Origin: Motilibacter peucedani
GTDB taxonomy: Bacteria > Actinomycetota > Actinomycetes > Motilibacterales > Motilibacteraceae
Length of the DNA: 64,000 nucleotides
NCBI RefSeq assembly: GCF_003634695.1
Contig: NZ_RBWV01000009.1
Span: forward strand, 1-64,000
Reading direction: 5' to 3'
The notes beneath the pieces are model-generated. The model was not told the DNA's origin, made no database searches, and saw nothing but the letters and a program-made list of their open reading frames with translations. A program made the position numbers and the translations under genes. Within the stretch, counting starts at the first letter, position 1; each line of letters begins with the position of its first letter. Shown piece after piece: positions 1-8,704 of this stretch.

Positions 1-152
1 ACGACGGCTGGATCCTCGAGCACGACCCTCGACGACCCGGCCTGTTCCAGTTCCGCAACCCCCGCGGCGGGCCACCCACCCCCGCCGTCCACACCGTCGA
101 CCGACGCCCCGGCACCAGCATCCCGCTGCCCTTCGAGCCAGCCGACCCGTGA
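1..152 (+). CDS. 3' end of a CDS, possibly HNH endonuclease (DUF222-type) C-terminus
   Basis: Only the last 49 codons are in the window. They read DGWILEHDPRRPGLFQFRNP and continue through a proline-rich tail to a TGA at 150-152. A short tail of the form GW..-aromatic-P-x-G followed by prolines is common at the ends of actinobacterial DUF222/HNH endonuclease proteins, so that is the best guess. The catalytic region lies outside the window, so the assignment is weak. The next gene on the same strand starts about 110 bp later. Confidence 0.4.
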   Translation, partial: DGWILEHDPRRPGLFQFRNPRGGPPTPAVHTVDRRPGTSIPLPFEPADP

Positions 153-260
153 TGACGCAGGGGTGGAGTACCGTCACGCTCCGAAACCACAGACCGAGTG
201 CCGCCGAGCGATCGAGCCGAAGCGCTACAGCGACGACCACCTCCTGCCGAGGGAGCACGC

Positions 261-2588
261 ATGAGGGCAGCGGCTCCGACGCGGGTGCGGCTCGTCGCCC
301 CGCTGCTGCTGGCCGTCCTGGCGACGGTCGCCGTCGTCGGCACGGGTGCGGACGGAGCCGACGCCCGGCGGTGGACCGTCGACCTGGCCGAGGTGGCCCT
401 GGCCTTCCTCGCCGCCCGGACCTGCGCCGGCCGGGCGCGGCACGGCGCGACCACGACCGAGCGGTGGGGCTGGCGGATGCTGTCGCTGGGCTGCGCGTCG
501 TGGGGCTGCGGCCAGGGGCTGTGGTCGTGGTTCGAGCTGGCCCTCGGGCACGAGACGCCGTTCCCGTCGCTGGCCGACGCCGGCTTCCTCGGCTTCCCTC
601 CCGCGGTGGTCACCGGCCTCTGGCTGCTGCGGGCCCGCGAGACGGTGGGCAACCGCACCAGGAGCGTGCTCGACGGCCTCGCCGTGGCCTGCGCGATCGG
701 GCTCGTGTCGTGGACGACGAGTCTCGGGGCGGTCTTCCACGCGGGCGGCGACTCGACGCTGACCGCCGTCGTCTCGCTCGCCTACCCCGCCGGCGACGTC
801 GTCGTCCTCACGATGGCGGTGGTCGCCATGTCGGCGGAGCGCCGGCGCACCGCCGTCCTCACGCTCGTCAGCCTCGGTGCGGTCGCCATGGCGCTCTCGG
901 ACAGCGTCTTCGCCTACGAGACCGCCACGGAGTCCTTCGCCACCGGCGTCACCGACCTCGGCTGGTGCGCAGCGTTCGCGCTCCTCGCCGTCGCCGGGCT
1001 CGACCGCTCCACCCCGGCGCCGGCGGCCCCGGCCACCGGCAGCCGCCCGGTCCGCCCCCTGCCCTACCTGGTGCTCGCGCTCGCCGGTGCCGTCGTGCTG
1101 GTGCAGTACGCCGTCGGCCACCGCTTCGACGCCGTGTCGTTCTGGGTCGGCACCCTGCTCGTGGGTCTCGTGCTCGTTCGCCAGTGGACCGCAGCCCACG
1201 AGAACTCCCGCCTTCTCGGGCTGCTCGAGGAGCGGGAGGCCCAGCTGCGCCACCGCGCCTTCCACGACGACCTGACCGGGCTGTCGAACCGCGCGGTCTT
1301 CAGCGAGCGCGTCGCCCATGCCCTGGCGCTCGCCGAGCGCACCTCGCTGCCCCTCACCGTCGGCTTCCTCGACCTCGACGGCTTCAAGGGCGTCAACGAC
1401 CGCTTCGGCCACGCCGCCGGCGACGAGCTGCTGGTCCACGTGGCCCGCCTGCTCGAGAGGGTGCTGCGCCGCTCCGACACCCTCGCCCGCCTCGGCGGAG
1501 ACGAGTTCGCGGTGCTGCTCGAGGCGTGCGACCGCGTCGAGGCAGCGGCCGTCGCCGCCGCCGTGCTCGAAGCCCTGCGCGCCCCTGTCGCGCTGCGCGG
1601 CTCGACCGTCGCGGTCTCGGCCAGCATCGGCATGGCGACCTGGGCGCCCTCGGGCGGCTCGGCCGGCGACGAGCTGCCGAGCGCCGACGCCCTGCTGCGT
1701 CGCGCCGACCTCGCGATGTACGACGTCAAGCGGCACGGCAAGAACGGCGTACGCCTGCACGACCCCGCGCTGCGCAGCGACGACGCCGACGACCTCACCC
1801 TGCACGCCGCGCTCGCCGACGCCCTCGAGAGGCGGGAGGTGCGCGCCGTCTTCCAGCCCGTCCTGGCGCTGGCGGACGACCGGGTGGCGGCGTTCGAGGT
1901 GCTCGCGCGCTGGGACCACGACGGCCGCGCCGTGCCGCCGCCGGTGTTCGTGGGCGTCGCCGAGCGCACCGGGCTCTCCTCGGCCCTGACCTCGCTGATG
2001 CTCGACCTCGCGTGCGCCCAGCTCGCCCGCTGGCGCAGCGGGCCGCTGGGCACCGACGCCATGGTCGCGGTCAACGTCACGCCGGCCGAGCTGCGCGACC
2101 CGGCCCTGCCGCAGCGGGTGCTCGCGACGCTGCGCAGCCACGGCGTACCGCCCCACCAGCTCGTGCTCGAGGTCACCGAGTCCGGCATCCTGCGCGACCT
2201 CGACCGCACCCGCGAGGTGATGGCGGAGCTGCGCGGGCACGGGATCGCGTTCTCGCTCGACGACTTCGGCACCGGCTACAGCTCCCTCGCCCAGCTGCTC
2301 TCCATCCCGCTCGACTCGGTGAAGGTCGACAAGCTCTTCGTCGAGGACATCGACCGCGACCCGACCCGCCTGCAGTTCCTCGAGTCCGTGATCGCGCTCG
2401 CGGCGAGCGCGGGCCTGCGCGTGGTCGCCGAGGGCGTCGAGCGAGCCGGCCAGCTCGAGGTGCTCCGGCGCATCGGCTGCACGTGGGGCCAGGGCTACCT
2501 GCTCGGCCGCCCCGTCCCGGCCGACGAGCTCCCCGCCCTGCCTGCGGCAGTCACGGGCGTCGAGGCGAGGACGCGCCAACCGTCTTGA
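261..2588 (+). CDS. membrane GGDEF-EAL diguanylate cyclase/phosphodiesterase
   Basis: A 775-residue inner-membrane c-di-GMP protein. About seven to eight hydrophobic segments fill residues 1-330, followed by a short linker. The GGDEF domain has an intact RLGGDEF signature (GGDEF at about residues 412-416) and the metal-binding LDLDGFKGVND. The EAL domain has the signature changed to EVL (about 546-548) but keeps LEVTESG, LDDFGTGYSSL and VVAEGVE, so it could still be a phosphodiesterase. ATG at 261 was chosen because GAGGGAG lies just upstream. A GTG at 198 would add 21 residues of non-membrane sequence. No dedicated sensory domain other than the membrane region is evident. The signal sensed is unknown. 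Confidence 0.9.
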   Translation: MRAAAPTRVRLVAPLLLAVLATVAVVGTGADGADARRWTVDLAEVALAFLAARTCAGRARHGATTTERWGWRMLSLGCASWGCGQGLWSWFELALGHETPFPSLADAGFLGFPPAVVTGLWLLRARETVGNRTRSVLDGLAVACAIGLVSWTTSLGAVFHAGGDSTLTAVVSLAYPAGDVVVLTMAVVAMSAERRRTAVLTLVSLGAVAMALSDSVFAYETATESFATGVTDLGWCAAFALLAVAGLDRSTPAPAAPATGSRPVRPLPYLVLALAGAVVLVQYAVGHRFDAVSFWVGTLLVGLVLVRQWTAAHENSRLLGLLEEREAQLRHRAFHDDLTGLSNRAVFSERVAHALALAERTSLPLTVGFLDLDGFKGVNDRFGHAAGDELLVHVARLLERVLRRSDTLARLGGDEFAVLLEACDRVEAAAVAAAVLEALRAPVALRGSTVAVSASIGMATWAPSGGSAGDELPSADALLRRADLAMYDVKRHGKNGVRLHDPALRSDDADDLTLHAALADALERREVRAVFQPVLALADDRVAAFEVLARWDHDGRAVPPPVFVGVAERTGLSSALTSLMLDLACAQLARWRSGPLGTDAMVAVNVTPAELRDPALPQRVLATLRSHGVPPHQLVLEVTESGILRDLDRTREVMAELRGHGIAFSLDDFGTGYSSLAQLLSIPLDSVKVDKLFVEDIDRDPTRLQFLESVIALAASAGLRVVAEGVERAGQLEVLRRIGCTWGQGYLLGRPVPADELPALPAAVTGVEARTRQPS

Positions 2589-2621
2589 CCCCGGGCACCT
2601 GCCGCGAGCACTGTCGGACCC

Positions 2622-3359
2622 ATGCCCGTCACTGCTCGCCGGGTGACGGCGGGCGCCCGCTTCCTCGCCGGCTTCGTCCTGCCCACGGCCCTGTTCTACG
2701 TCTTGCGCGCGCTCGGTGTCGGGCTCTACGCCTCTCTGCTGGTCTCGGCGCTGGTGTCCGCGGCACCCGCGGTGAGCTCGGTGGTGCACGAGCGCCGGGT
2801 CGACGGGCTGTCGACCTACTTCACGGTCATGACGCTCGGTGCGGTCGGGGTGTCGCTCGTGCCGGGCGGGTCACGCTTCCTGCTCGCCAGGGAGTCGCTG
2901 ATGACCGGCGTCACGGGGGTGTGGTTCCTCGCCAGCCGCTGGACGGACCGTCCCCTGGCCTACTTGTTCTGCAAGCCGCTGCTGCAGGGTCGGCTGCGTT
3001 GGCCGGACGACTGGGAGCACCTGTGGCAGGCGTCGCCTCGCTGGCGGCGCATGTGGCGGGTGTCGAGCGCCCTGTGGGGCATCGGCCTGCTGACCGACGC
3101 CGCAGCGCGCGTGGTCGCCGCCTACACGCTGCCGCCCGACAGCGTGCCGGCGCTCGGGCTCGCGCTCTACGCGGTGACGCTCGTCGTGCTCAACGTCGTC
3201 ACGTCGGTCTACTACGTCGCCTCCGGCGTCTACGACCCGCGCTCGCCGCTGCGCCGGGAGGGGGCGGACCGCCGCGAGGTGGCAGACCGAGGAGTCGTCG
3301 TGAGGGCGCGGGGCTCCCAGCGCGAGATCGCGCGCCGGGGAGGCCCGGAGGTCAGCTGA
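2622..3359 (+). CDS. VC0807-like integral membrane protein
   Basis: A 245-residue protein with about five to six hydrophobic segments arranged as two halves. The first covers residues 10-60 and 70-100, then comes a basic loop (LRWPDDWEHLWQASPRWRRM), then two helices at about 150-205. This arrangement, with aromatic and basic residues after a central loop, resembles the VC0807/DUF3159-like membrane protein group. Function is unknown. The ATG lies 33 bp after the stop of the GGDEF-EAL gene on the same strand, so co-transcription is possible. The charged C-terminal tail overlaps by 8 bp the stop of the convergent dehydrogenase gene. Confidence 0.65.
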   Translation: MPVTARRVTAGARFLAGFVLPTALFYVLRALGVGLYASLLVSALVSAAPAVSSVVHERRVDGLSTYFTVMTLGAVGVSLVPGGSRFLLARESLMTGVTGVWFLASRWTDRPLAYLFCKPLLQGRLRWPDDWEHLWQASPRWRRMWRVSSALWGIGLLTDAAARVVAAYTLPPDSVPALGLALYAVTLVVLNVVTSVYYVASGVYDPRSPLRREGADRREVADRGVVVRARGSQREIARRGGPEVS

Positions 3360-4236
3360 AGGGCATGCCGCCGGTCACCGCGAGCGCCTCGCCGGTGACG
3401 TAGCTCGACTCCTGGGAGGCGAAGAAGACGTAGGCCGGGGCGAGCTCGGCAGGCTGGCCGGCGCGGCCCAGCGGGGTCTGCTCGCCGAACCCCTCGACCT
3501 CGTCCTCCGGCATGGTGGCCGGGATCAGCGGGGTCCAGACCGGTCCGGGTGCGACCGCGTTGACGCGGATGCCCTTCTCCGCCAGCGACGCGGCGAGCCC
3601 CTGCGTGAAGGTGACGATGCCGGCCTTCGTCGTGGCGTAGTCGAGCAGCTCGGGCGAGGGGTTGCGCGCCTGGATGGACGCGGTGTTGATGATCGTCGAC
3701 CCCGGCTGCATGTGCGGCACCGCAGCCTTCGACAGCCAGAACATCGCATAGAGGTTCGTCTTCATGACCCGGTCGAACTGCTCGGTCGTGATGTCGGTGA
3801 TGCCGCCCGGCTGGGCCATCTGGTAGGCCGCGTTGTTGACAAGGATGTCGACGCCGCCGAGCTCGCTGACGGCCGTCTCGATGATCCGCTGGCAGTGCTG
3901 CTCGTCGCGGATGTCGCCGGGCACGGTCACGGCCTTGCGACCGGCCTCCTCGACCAGGCCCTTGACGGTCTGCGCGTCCTGCTCCTCCTCGGGGAGGTAG
4001 GCGAGAAGGACGTCGGCGCCCTCGCGGGCGAAGGCGATGGCCACCGCGCGGCCGATGCCCGAGTCGCCGCCGGTGATGACGGCGCGCTTGCCGGTGAGGC
4101 GGCCCGTGCCGCGGTAGCTCTGCTCGCCGTGGTCGGGCTCGTCGCCCATGCCGCCGGTGGTGCCGGGGTGCGACTGCTGCTCGCCCTCGGTGTCGGGCTG
4201 CGGGTGCTTGCTCGTGGGGTCGTCCTGCTGCGCCAT
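3352..4236 (-). CDS. SDR family oxidoreductase (YghA/YdaD-like)
   Basis: A 294-residue short-chain dehydrogenase. A hydrophilic N-terminal extension of about 45 residues (MAQQDDPTSKHPQPDTEGEQ...) precedes the Rossmann fold, as in the YghA/YdaD/YhxC group. Visible motifs are TGGDSGIGRA for cofactor binding, NNAA, a catalytic-type Ser in NTASIQ, YATTK (Tyr-x3-Lys) and a C-terminal VTGGMPFS. It should reduce or oxidise a small alcohol or carbonyl with NAD(P). Relatives are often stress-induced, but the substrate is unknown. The ATG has an AAGGAG site 7 bp upstream. The gene is divergent from the secreted protease gene across a 181-bp gap. Confidence 0.92.
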   Translation of the reverse strand: MAQQDDPTSKHPQPDTEGEQQSHPGTTGGMGDEPDHGEQSYRGTGRLTGKRAVITGGDSGIGRAVAIAFAREGADVLLAYLPEEEQDAQTVKGLVEEAGRKAVTVPGDIRDEQHCQRIIETAVSELGGVDILVNNAAYQMAQPGGITDITTEQFDRVMKTNLYAMFWLSKAAVPHMQPGSTIINTASIQARNPSPELLDYATTKAGIVTFTQGLAASLAEKGIRVNAVAPGPVWTPLIPATMPEDEVEGFGEQTPLGRAGQPAELAPAYVFFASQESSYVTGEALAVTGGMPFS

Positions 4237-4417
4237 GGCGCACTCCTTGCGAGGGTGAGGGGTCCGTGCTGAGGTGCGGCCGGCTTCTCGACCATCGCGT
4301 CCGACTTGCCCGGGTCGTCCCGGTCGTTAACCTCGCGACCACAGCCGTTCCCCTGCGCGGGACGCACCGTCGGACCCATGCTGGACGCCCGCAGGTCCGC
4401 GACAGACGGAGTCCCCC

Positions 4418-6019
4418 ATGCACCGGCCGAGACACCTCGCCGTCCTGCTCGCCCTGCTGGGCGCCCTGGCGCTCACCCTGCCGACGGCCGCCTCCGCCGA
4501 CGGTCCCGGCCCCGCGCTCGTCGTCGCCGTGAGCGGGCCGTCGACCACGACCGTCGGCGACACCAGCACGTTCACGGTCACCGTCACGAACGCCACCGGG
4601 CTCGACGCGGGGCAGCTCGAGCTCACCGTGTCGTCGGCCCTGCCGTTGCTGTCGCTGACCAGCCCCGGCGCGGCGTGCGACGCCGCCGCAGCCCGCTGCG
4701 ACACCGCGTCCCTCCCCGCGGGTGCCGTGCTGAGCGCGCAGGTCACGGTCCACCAGGACCTGTCGGGCACCTACGACCTCACCGCCGGCGCCTACGGGGT
4801 CGCGACCACGGGCGAGGACCTCGGCACCGGGTCGGCGTCGCTCGCCTTCACCGTCGCCGCCGCCCCGACCTCCCTCACCCTGACCGTAGGACCGGCGTCC
4901 CCGGTCGCCGGCTCCACCGTCACGCTGACGGCCCGCCTGACGACGGCCGCGGGCCAGCCGGTCGTCGGCGAGCCGGTCACGTTCTCGCGGCGCACGGGCG
5001 GCGCGTCGGAGCAGGTGGGTGTCGGGACGACCGGCTCGGACGGCGTGGCGACGGTGACCGACGTCGCGGTCGACACCACGACGTACGACGCGACCTACGC
5101 CGGCTCTCTCGCGCTGGGCGCCTCGTCCGCGGCGGCCGCCGTGACGGTCCGCCTCGGCGTCGCGGTGCGCGTCAGCCCCGCGACCGTGCCACCGGGGGCA
5201 CCGCTCGACGTCGTGGTGACGGTGACGCCGGCTGCGCCGGCTGCGCGGGTGGCGGTGCAGCAGCGCATCGGACGCGGCGGCTGGCGCACCGTCGCCCGCC
5301 CCGTGCTCGACGCGCACGGCACCGCGACCGTGCACCTGCGCGTGGGCGGCGGCACCGGCCGCTGGAGCTACCGGGTCGTCGTGCCGGGCGACGGCGTACG
5401 CAGCGCCGGCTCCGGCAGCGCGGCGACGACGGTGACAGTGCGCGGCAGGGGCAGTGCGCGCGCGTGGGCGCCCGAGGCAGGTACGCGGTCGGCACCCGTG
5501 CGCTGGAACCCGTGCGCGCCGATCTCCTACACGGTCAACGACCGGCTCGGCCCGCCCGGAGCCCGGGCCGACCTGACCGAGGCGCTGCGCCGCGTCACCA
5601 TGGCCTCGGGCCTGAGGTTCCGGTTCGCCGGGCGTACGTCGGCCCTGCCGCAAGGCTTCCTCGGCAACACCCGTCCGGGCACGCTGCTCGTCGCGTGGAC
5701 GACGCCGGCGAGGAGCAGCTACCTGCCCGACGGGGTCGCGGGGTTCGGCGGCTACGTGAGCAGCGGCCGGCGCATCACCAGCGGCACCGTGACCATCGAC
5801 GCCCGGTGGGCGAAGCACGCCCCGACCGGCTTCGGTGCAGGCGACACCGACGGCGGGGTGCTGATGCACGAGATCGGTCACGCCGTCGGCCTGGGCCACG
5901 TCAGCGACCGCTGGTCGGTGATGCAGCCGGTCGTCGACCTCCCCTCGGCCGTGTGGGGCGCGGGTGACCTGGCGGGGCTTCGCGCCGTCGGGCGCGCCCA
6001 CGGGTGCCTGTCGGGCTGA
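4418..6019 (+). CDS. secreted Ig-like domain protein with matrixin-type zinc metalloprotease domain
   Basis: A 533-residue exported protein. A Sec signal peptide covers residues 1 to about 28 (MHRPRHLAVLLALLGALALT). Two or three Ig-like/CARDB-type beta domains follow, rich in Val/Thr, at about 30-350. The C-terminal domain, from about 365, contains HEIGHAVGLGH, the HExxHxxGxxH zinc signature of metzincins, followed by a methionine in VMQPV that may be the Met-turn. This matches matrixin-like (M10-type) peptidases. The protein probably acts outside the cell, with the beta domains binding a surface or polysaccharide; that role is inferred. A GACGGAG site precedes the ATG. Confidence 0.85.
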   Translation: MHRPRHLAVLLALLGALALTLPTAASADGPGPALVVAVSGPSTTTVGDTSTFTVTVTNATGLDAGQLELTVSSALPLLSLTSPGAACDAAAARCDTASLPAGAVLSAQVTVHQDLSGTYDLTAGAYGVATTGEDLGTGSASLAFTVAAAPTSLTLTVGPASPVAGSTVTLTARLTTAAGQPVVGEPVTFSRRTGGASEQVGVGTTGSDGVATVTDVAVDTTTYDATYAGSLALGASSAAAAVTVRLGVAVRVSPATVPPGAPLDVVVTVTPAAPAARVAVQQRIGRGGWRTVARPVLDAHGTATVHLRVGGGTGRWSYRVVVPGDGVRSAGSGSAATTVTVRGRGSARAWAPEAGTRSAPVRWNPCAPISYTVNDRLGPPGARADLTEALRRVTMASGLRFRFAGRTSALPQGFLGNTRPGTLLVAWTTPARSSYLPDGVAGFGGYVSSGRRITSGTVTIDARWAKHAPTGFGAGDTDGGVLMHEIGHAVGLGHVSDRWSVMQPVVDLPSAVWGAGDLAGLRAVGRAHGCLSG

Positions 6020-6066
6020 GCTCTCGCCTGGGCCGCTGGGAATGCAGAGACGTGCCGCCCCGTTGC

Positions 6067-6078
6067 GTGACATGTCAC
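6067..6078. promoter_or_regulatory. 12-bp perfect palindrome upstream of SDR gene
   Basis: GTGACATGTCAC is a perfect inverted repeat 29 bp before the ATG at 6107. Its position suits a repressor operator. The MarR regulator encoded immediately downstream on the other strand (6861-7376) is a candidate to bind it. That link is only positional. Confidence 0.4.
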
Positions 6079-6106
6079 AGACCAACGGACGGGAAGAAGC
6101 AGGACC

Positions 6107-6856
6107 ATGGGGCAGCTGGACGGCAAGACCGCACTGGTGACCGGCGCGACGTGGGGCATCGGACTCGCGACGGCGCAGCGCTTCGCCGCCGAGGGAGCGC
6201 ACGTGTTCGTGACGGGGCGACGCCAGGACGCGCTCGACGCTCTCGTCGCGTCACTGGACGGGAGCGCCACGGGCGTACGCGCGGACGTCACGGACGACGA
6301 CGACCTCGACCGCGTCTTCGCAGCCGTGGCGGGACGCGGAGCGGGGCTCGACGTCCTCTTCGCGAACGCCGGTGGAGGAGAGTTCGCCGCGCTCGGGGAC
6401 ATCACCGTCGAGCACGTCCGCTCCACCTTCGACGCGAACGTCGGGGGCACGTTGTTCACGGTGCAGAAGGCGCTGCCCCTGCTCAACGAGGGGGCGTCGG
6501 TCGTCCTCACCGGGTCCAACATCGACGTCAAGGGCGTCCCGGCCTTCAGCGTCTACGCCGCGACCAAGGCCGCGATCCGGTCCTTCGCCCGCACCTGGGC
6601 CGCCGAGTTGGTAGGGCGTGGTATCCGGGTCAACAGCATCGCGCCGGGACCCGTCGACACCCCCGGGCTCAGCGGCCTGGCCGGCGACCCGGAAGGCGCG
6701 AAGCAGCTGCTCGACTCGCTGGCCGCTGCCGTGCCGATGCGGCGCCTGGGCCGGCCCGAGGAGATCGCCGACGCGGTGCTCTTCCTCGCCTCCGACTCGA
6801 GCCGCTTCGTGACGGGCACCGAGATCTACGTCGACGGCGGCGCCAGCCAGGTGTAG
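6107..6856 (+). CDS. SDR family oxidoreductase
   Basis: A 249-residue classical short-chain dehydrogenase. TGATWGIGLA is the cofactor-binding glycine motif, here with Trp in place of the more usual Ser/Ala. ANAGGGEF corresponds to NNAG, YAATKAA carries the catalytic Tyr-x3-Lys, and the C-terminus ends in VDGGASQV. It is probably NAD(P)-dependent with an unknown substrate. The stop is 4 bp from the stop of the convergent MarR gene, and a 12-bp palindrome lies in its leader. Confidence 0.93.
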   Translation: MGQLDGKTALVTGATWGIGLATAQRFAAEGAHVFVTGRRQDALDALVASLDGSATGVRADVTDDDDLDRVFAAVAGRGAGLDVLFANAGGGEFAALGDITVEHVRSTFDANVGGTLFTVQKALPLLNEGASVVLTGSNIDVKGVPAFSVYAATKAAIRSFARTWAAELVGRGIRVNSIAPGPVDTPGLSGLAGDPEGAKQLLDSLAAAVPMRRLGRPEEIADAVLFLASDSSRFVTGTEIYVDGGASQV

Positions 6857-6860
6857 CCGG

Positions 6861-7376
6861 CTAGATGTCGACCGCGGGAGGCGGCGGGAGCGTGCCGTTG
6901 TCGAGCACGCCGTCGTAGACGCGTTCGAGGAGCTCGGCCAGGACGGGCAGGTCGTCTGCACCCAGGGCGCTGAAGAACAGACGTCGCACGGACGCGACGT
7001 GCGGCGGCGCGGCCTGTTCGATGGCCGTCCGTCCCGCGGGCGTCAGCACGGCGTCGGTCGCACGCCCGTCGGTGGCGGACGGCGTGCGCCCGACCAGCCC
7101 GCGCGCGGCCATGCGCTGCAGGTGGTGGGAGAGCCGGCTGCGCTCCCAGCCGATCGTGCTCGCGAGGTCCGAGAGCCGCTGCCGCCCCTCGGCCGACCCG
7201 CTCAGGGCGACGAGCACGTCGTAGTCGGCACGCGAGAGGCCGCTGTCCTCCTGCAGCTCTCGGTTGATCTCGTAGTCGAGCCGCAGCGAGACGCGCATCC
7301 AGGCCAGCCACACCCGTTGCTGCTCGGCACTGAGCCACTGCGGCTCGGACCCGCTCGCTGGCTTCCTCCGTGGCAT
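6861..7376 (-). CDS. MarR family transcriptional regulator
   Basis: A 171-residue winged-helix regulator. The N-terminus is hydrophilic, then a dimerisation helix (WLSAEQQRVWLAWMRVSLRL) leads into a wHTH region of MarR type: LSRADYDVLVAL, then WERSRLSHHLQRM as the recognition helix, and GRTPSATDGRATDAVLT as the wing. The ATG at 7376 was chosen over longer frames because GGGAGG lies 7 bp upstream. It is divergent from the SnoaL-like gene and convergent with the SDR gene, and could control either. The ligand is unknown. Confidence 0.9.
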   Translation of the reverse strand: MPRRKPASGSEPQWLSAEQQRVWLAWMRVSLRLDYEINRELQEDSGLSRADYDVLVALSGSAEGRQRLSDLASTIGWERSRLSHHLQRMAARGLVGRTPSATDGRATDAVLTPAGRTAIEQAAPPHVASVRRLFFSALGADDLPVLAELLERVYDGVLDNGTLPPPPAVDI

Positions 7377-7469
7377 GACGTCCTCCCGCAGAGGGTTCCG
7401 CTGCTGCACCCAACCCTGCCAGCATGGGCTGGCCCGCCGTACGGCGGTAGACCGCACAGGAGAGCTGCC

Positions 7470-7826
7470 TTGACCGACACACCTGCACAGCTGGTCACCG
7501 AGTCGCTGCTGCACGTCTTCGGCGAGCGCGACCGCTCCGCCCGCGAGCGGACGATCGCCAGGGTCTTCGCGGCCGATGTGGAGTTCCGAGACGCGGAGGG
7601 GTCCGCGCACGGCCACGGAGGTCTCGCCGCGAAGGCGGCCGCGGTGCTCGAGTCGGCCCCCGCCGACTGGGTGTTCCGCCCGAGCGGAGCGGCGCAGGAG
7701 CTCGGCGACCTCGTCAAGCTGGACTGGAGCTTCGGACCCGCAGGCGGCCCCGCCGCGGTCACCGGCACCGACGTGGCCTTCGTCGCCGACGGCTTGATTA
7801 ACCGGATGTTCACGTTCCTCGACTAG
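7470..7826 (+). CDS. SnoaL/NTF2-like small protein
   Basis: A 118-residue protein read from a TTG start at 7470 with AGGAG upstream. The fold pattern fits NTF2-like ketosteroid-isomerase proteins: an N-terminal helix pair ([15 protein letters not shown]), [12 protein letters not shown], a [11 protein letters not shown] helix and a terminal strand ending [18 protein letters not shown]. Such proteins are isomerases, hydrolases or ligand binders; no catalytic dyad can be assigned with confidence. It lies 41 bp before the alpha/beta hydrolase gene on the same strand and is probably co-transcribed with it. It is divergent from the MarR gene. Confidence 0.75.
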   Translation: MTDTPAQLVTESLLHVFGERDRSARERTIARVFAADVEFRDAEGSAHGHGGLAAKAAAVLESAPADWVFRPSGAAQELGDLVKLDWSFGPAGGPAAVTGTDVAFVADGLINRMFTFLD

Positions 7827-7866
7827 GAAGATCGTTCCAGCACCACACCTGCGAGAAGGGCACCCC

Positions 7867-8691
7867 ATGGGCACGGTCACCACGCCGGACGGCGTCGACA
7901 TCTACTACAAGGACTGGGGCTCGGGCCAGCCCATCGTCTTCAGCCACGGCTGGCCGCTCTCGAGCGACGACTGGGACGCCCAGATGCTGTTCTTCCTGCA
8001 GCACGGCTACCGCGTCATCGCGCACGACCGTCGCGGCCACGGGCGCTCCACCCAGGTCAGCGACGGCCACGACATGGACCACTACGCCGACGACCTGGCC
8101 GCGCTCACCGCGCACCTCGACCTGCACGACGCCGTGCACGTCGGACACTCCACAGGTGGCGGCGAGGTCGCGCACTACATCGCCCGCCACGGCGAGAGCC
8201 GCGTGTCCAAGGCGGTCCTCATCAGCGCCGTACCCCCGCTGATGCTGCAGACGGACGCCAACCCGGGCGGTCTGCCGCTCAGCGTGTTCGAGGGCCTCCA
8301 GGCCGAGGTCGCGAGGAACCGCTCGGAGTTCTACCGCGCGCTGCCCTCCGGCCCGTTCTACGGGTTCAACCGCGAGGGCGTCGAGCCGTCCGAGGCGATC
8401 ATCCAGAACTGGTGGCGCCAGGGCATGATGGGCGGCGCGAAGGCGCACTACGACGGCATCGTCGCCTTCTCCCAGACCGACTTCACCGAGGACCTCAAGA
8501 AGATCACGGTGCCCGTGCTGGTCATGCACGGCGACGACGACCAGGTCGTGCCCTACGACGACTCCGCGCCGCTCACGGCGAAGCTGCTGCAGAACGGCAC
8601 GCTGAAGACCTACGCCGGCTTCCCCCACGGCATGCCGACCACGCAGGCCGAGACCATCAACGCCGACCTGCTCGAGTTCCTGAAGAGCTGA
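7867..8691 (+). CDS. alpha/beta hydrolase (non-heme chloroperoxidase-like)
   Basis: A 274-residue alpha/beta hydrolase fold enzyme. The oxyanion motif [11 protein letters not shown] follows the first strand, the nucleophile elbow is GHSTGG (Ser about residue 95), [11 protein letters not shown] carries the acid region, and the C-terminal FPHGM supplies the His. DRRGHGRS and the [14 protein letters not shown] region are typical of cofactor-free haloperoxidase/perhydrolase-type esterases. The physiological substrate is unknown. It lies between the SnoaL-like gene and a DadA-like oxidoreductase that begins 13 bp later, which suggests one transcript. Confidence 0.92.
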   Translation: MGTVTTPDGVDIYYKDWGSGQPIVFSHGWPLSSDDWDAQMLFFLQHGYRVIAHDRRGHGRSTQVSDGHDMDHYADDLAALTAHLDLHDAVHVGHSTGGGEVAHYIARHGESRVSKAVLISAVPPLMLQTDANPGGLPLSVFEGLQAEVARNRSEFYRALPSGPFYGFNREGVEPSEAIIQNWWRQGMMGGAKAHYDGIVAFSQTDFTEDLKKITVPVLVMHGDDDQVVPYDDSAPLTAKLLQNGTLKTYAGFPHGMPTTQAETINADLLEFLKS

Positions 8692-8704
8692 CCGGCCTGT
8701 CGTC

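Noticed and set aside
225-2789. 854-codon open frame on the minus strand opposite the GGDEF-EAL gene
   Set aside because: It is low-complexity Arg/Gly/Ala/Asp sequence with no domain, and the plus strand encodes an intact two-domain protein.
3230-6202. 990-codon minus-strand open frame
   Set aside because: It crosses two convincing genes and has no recognisable motif; it is a result of high GC.
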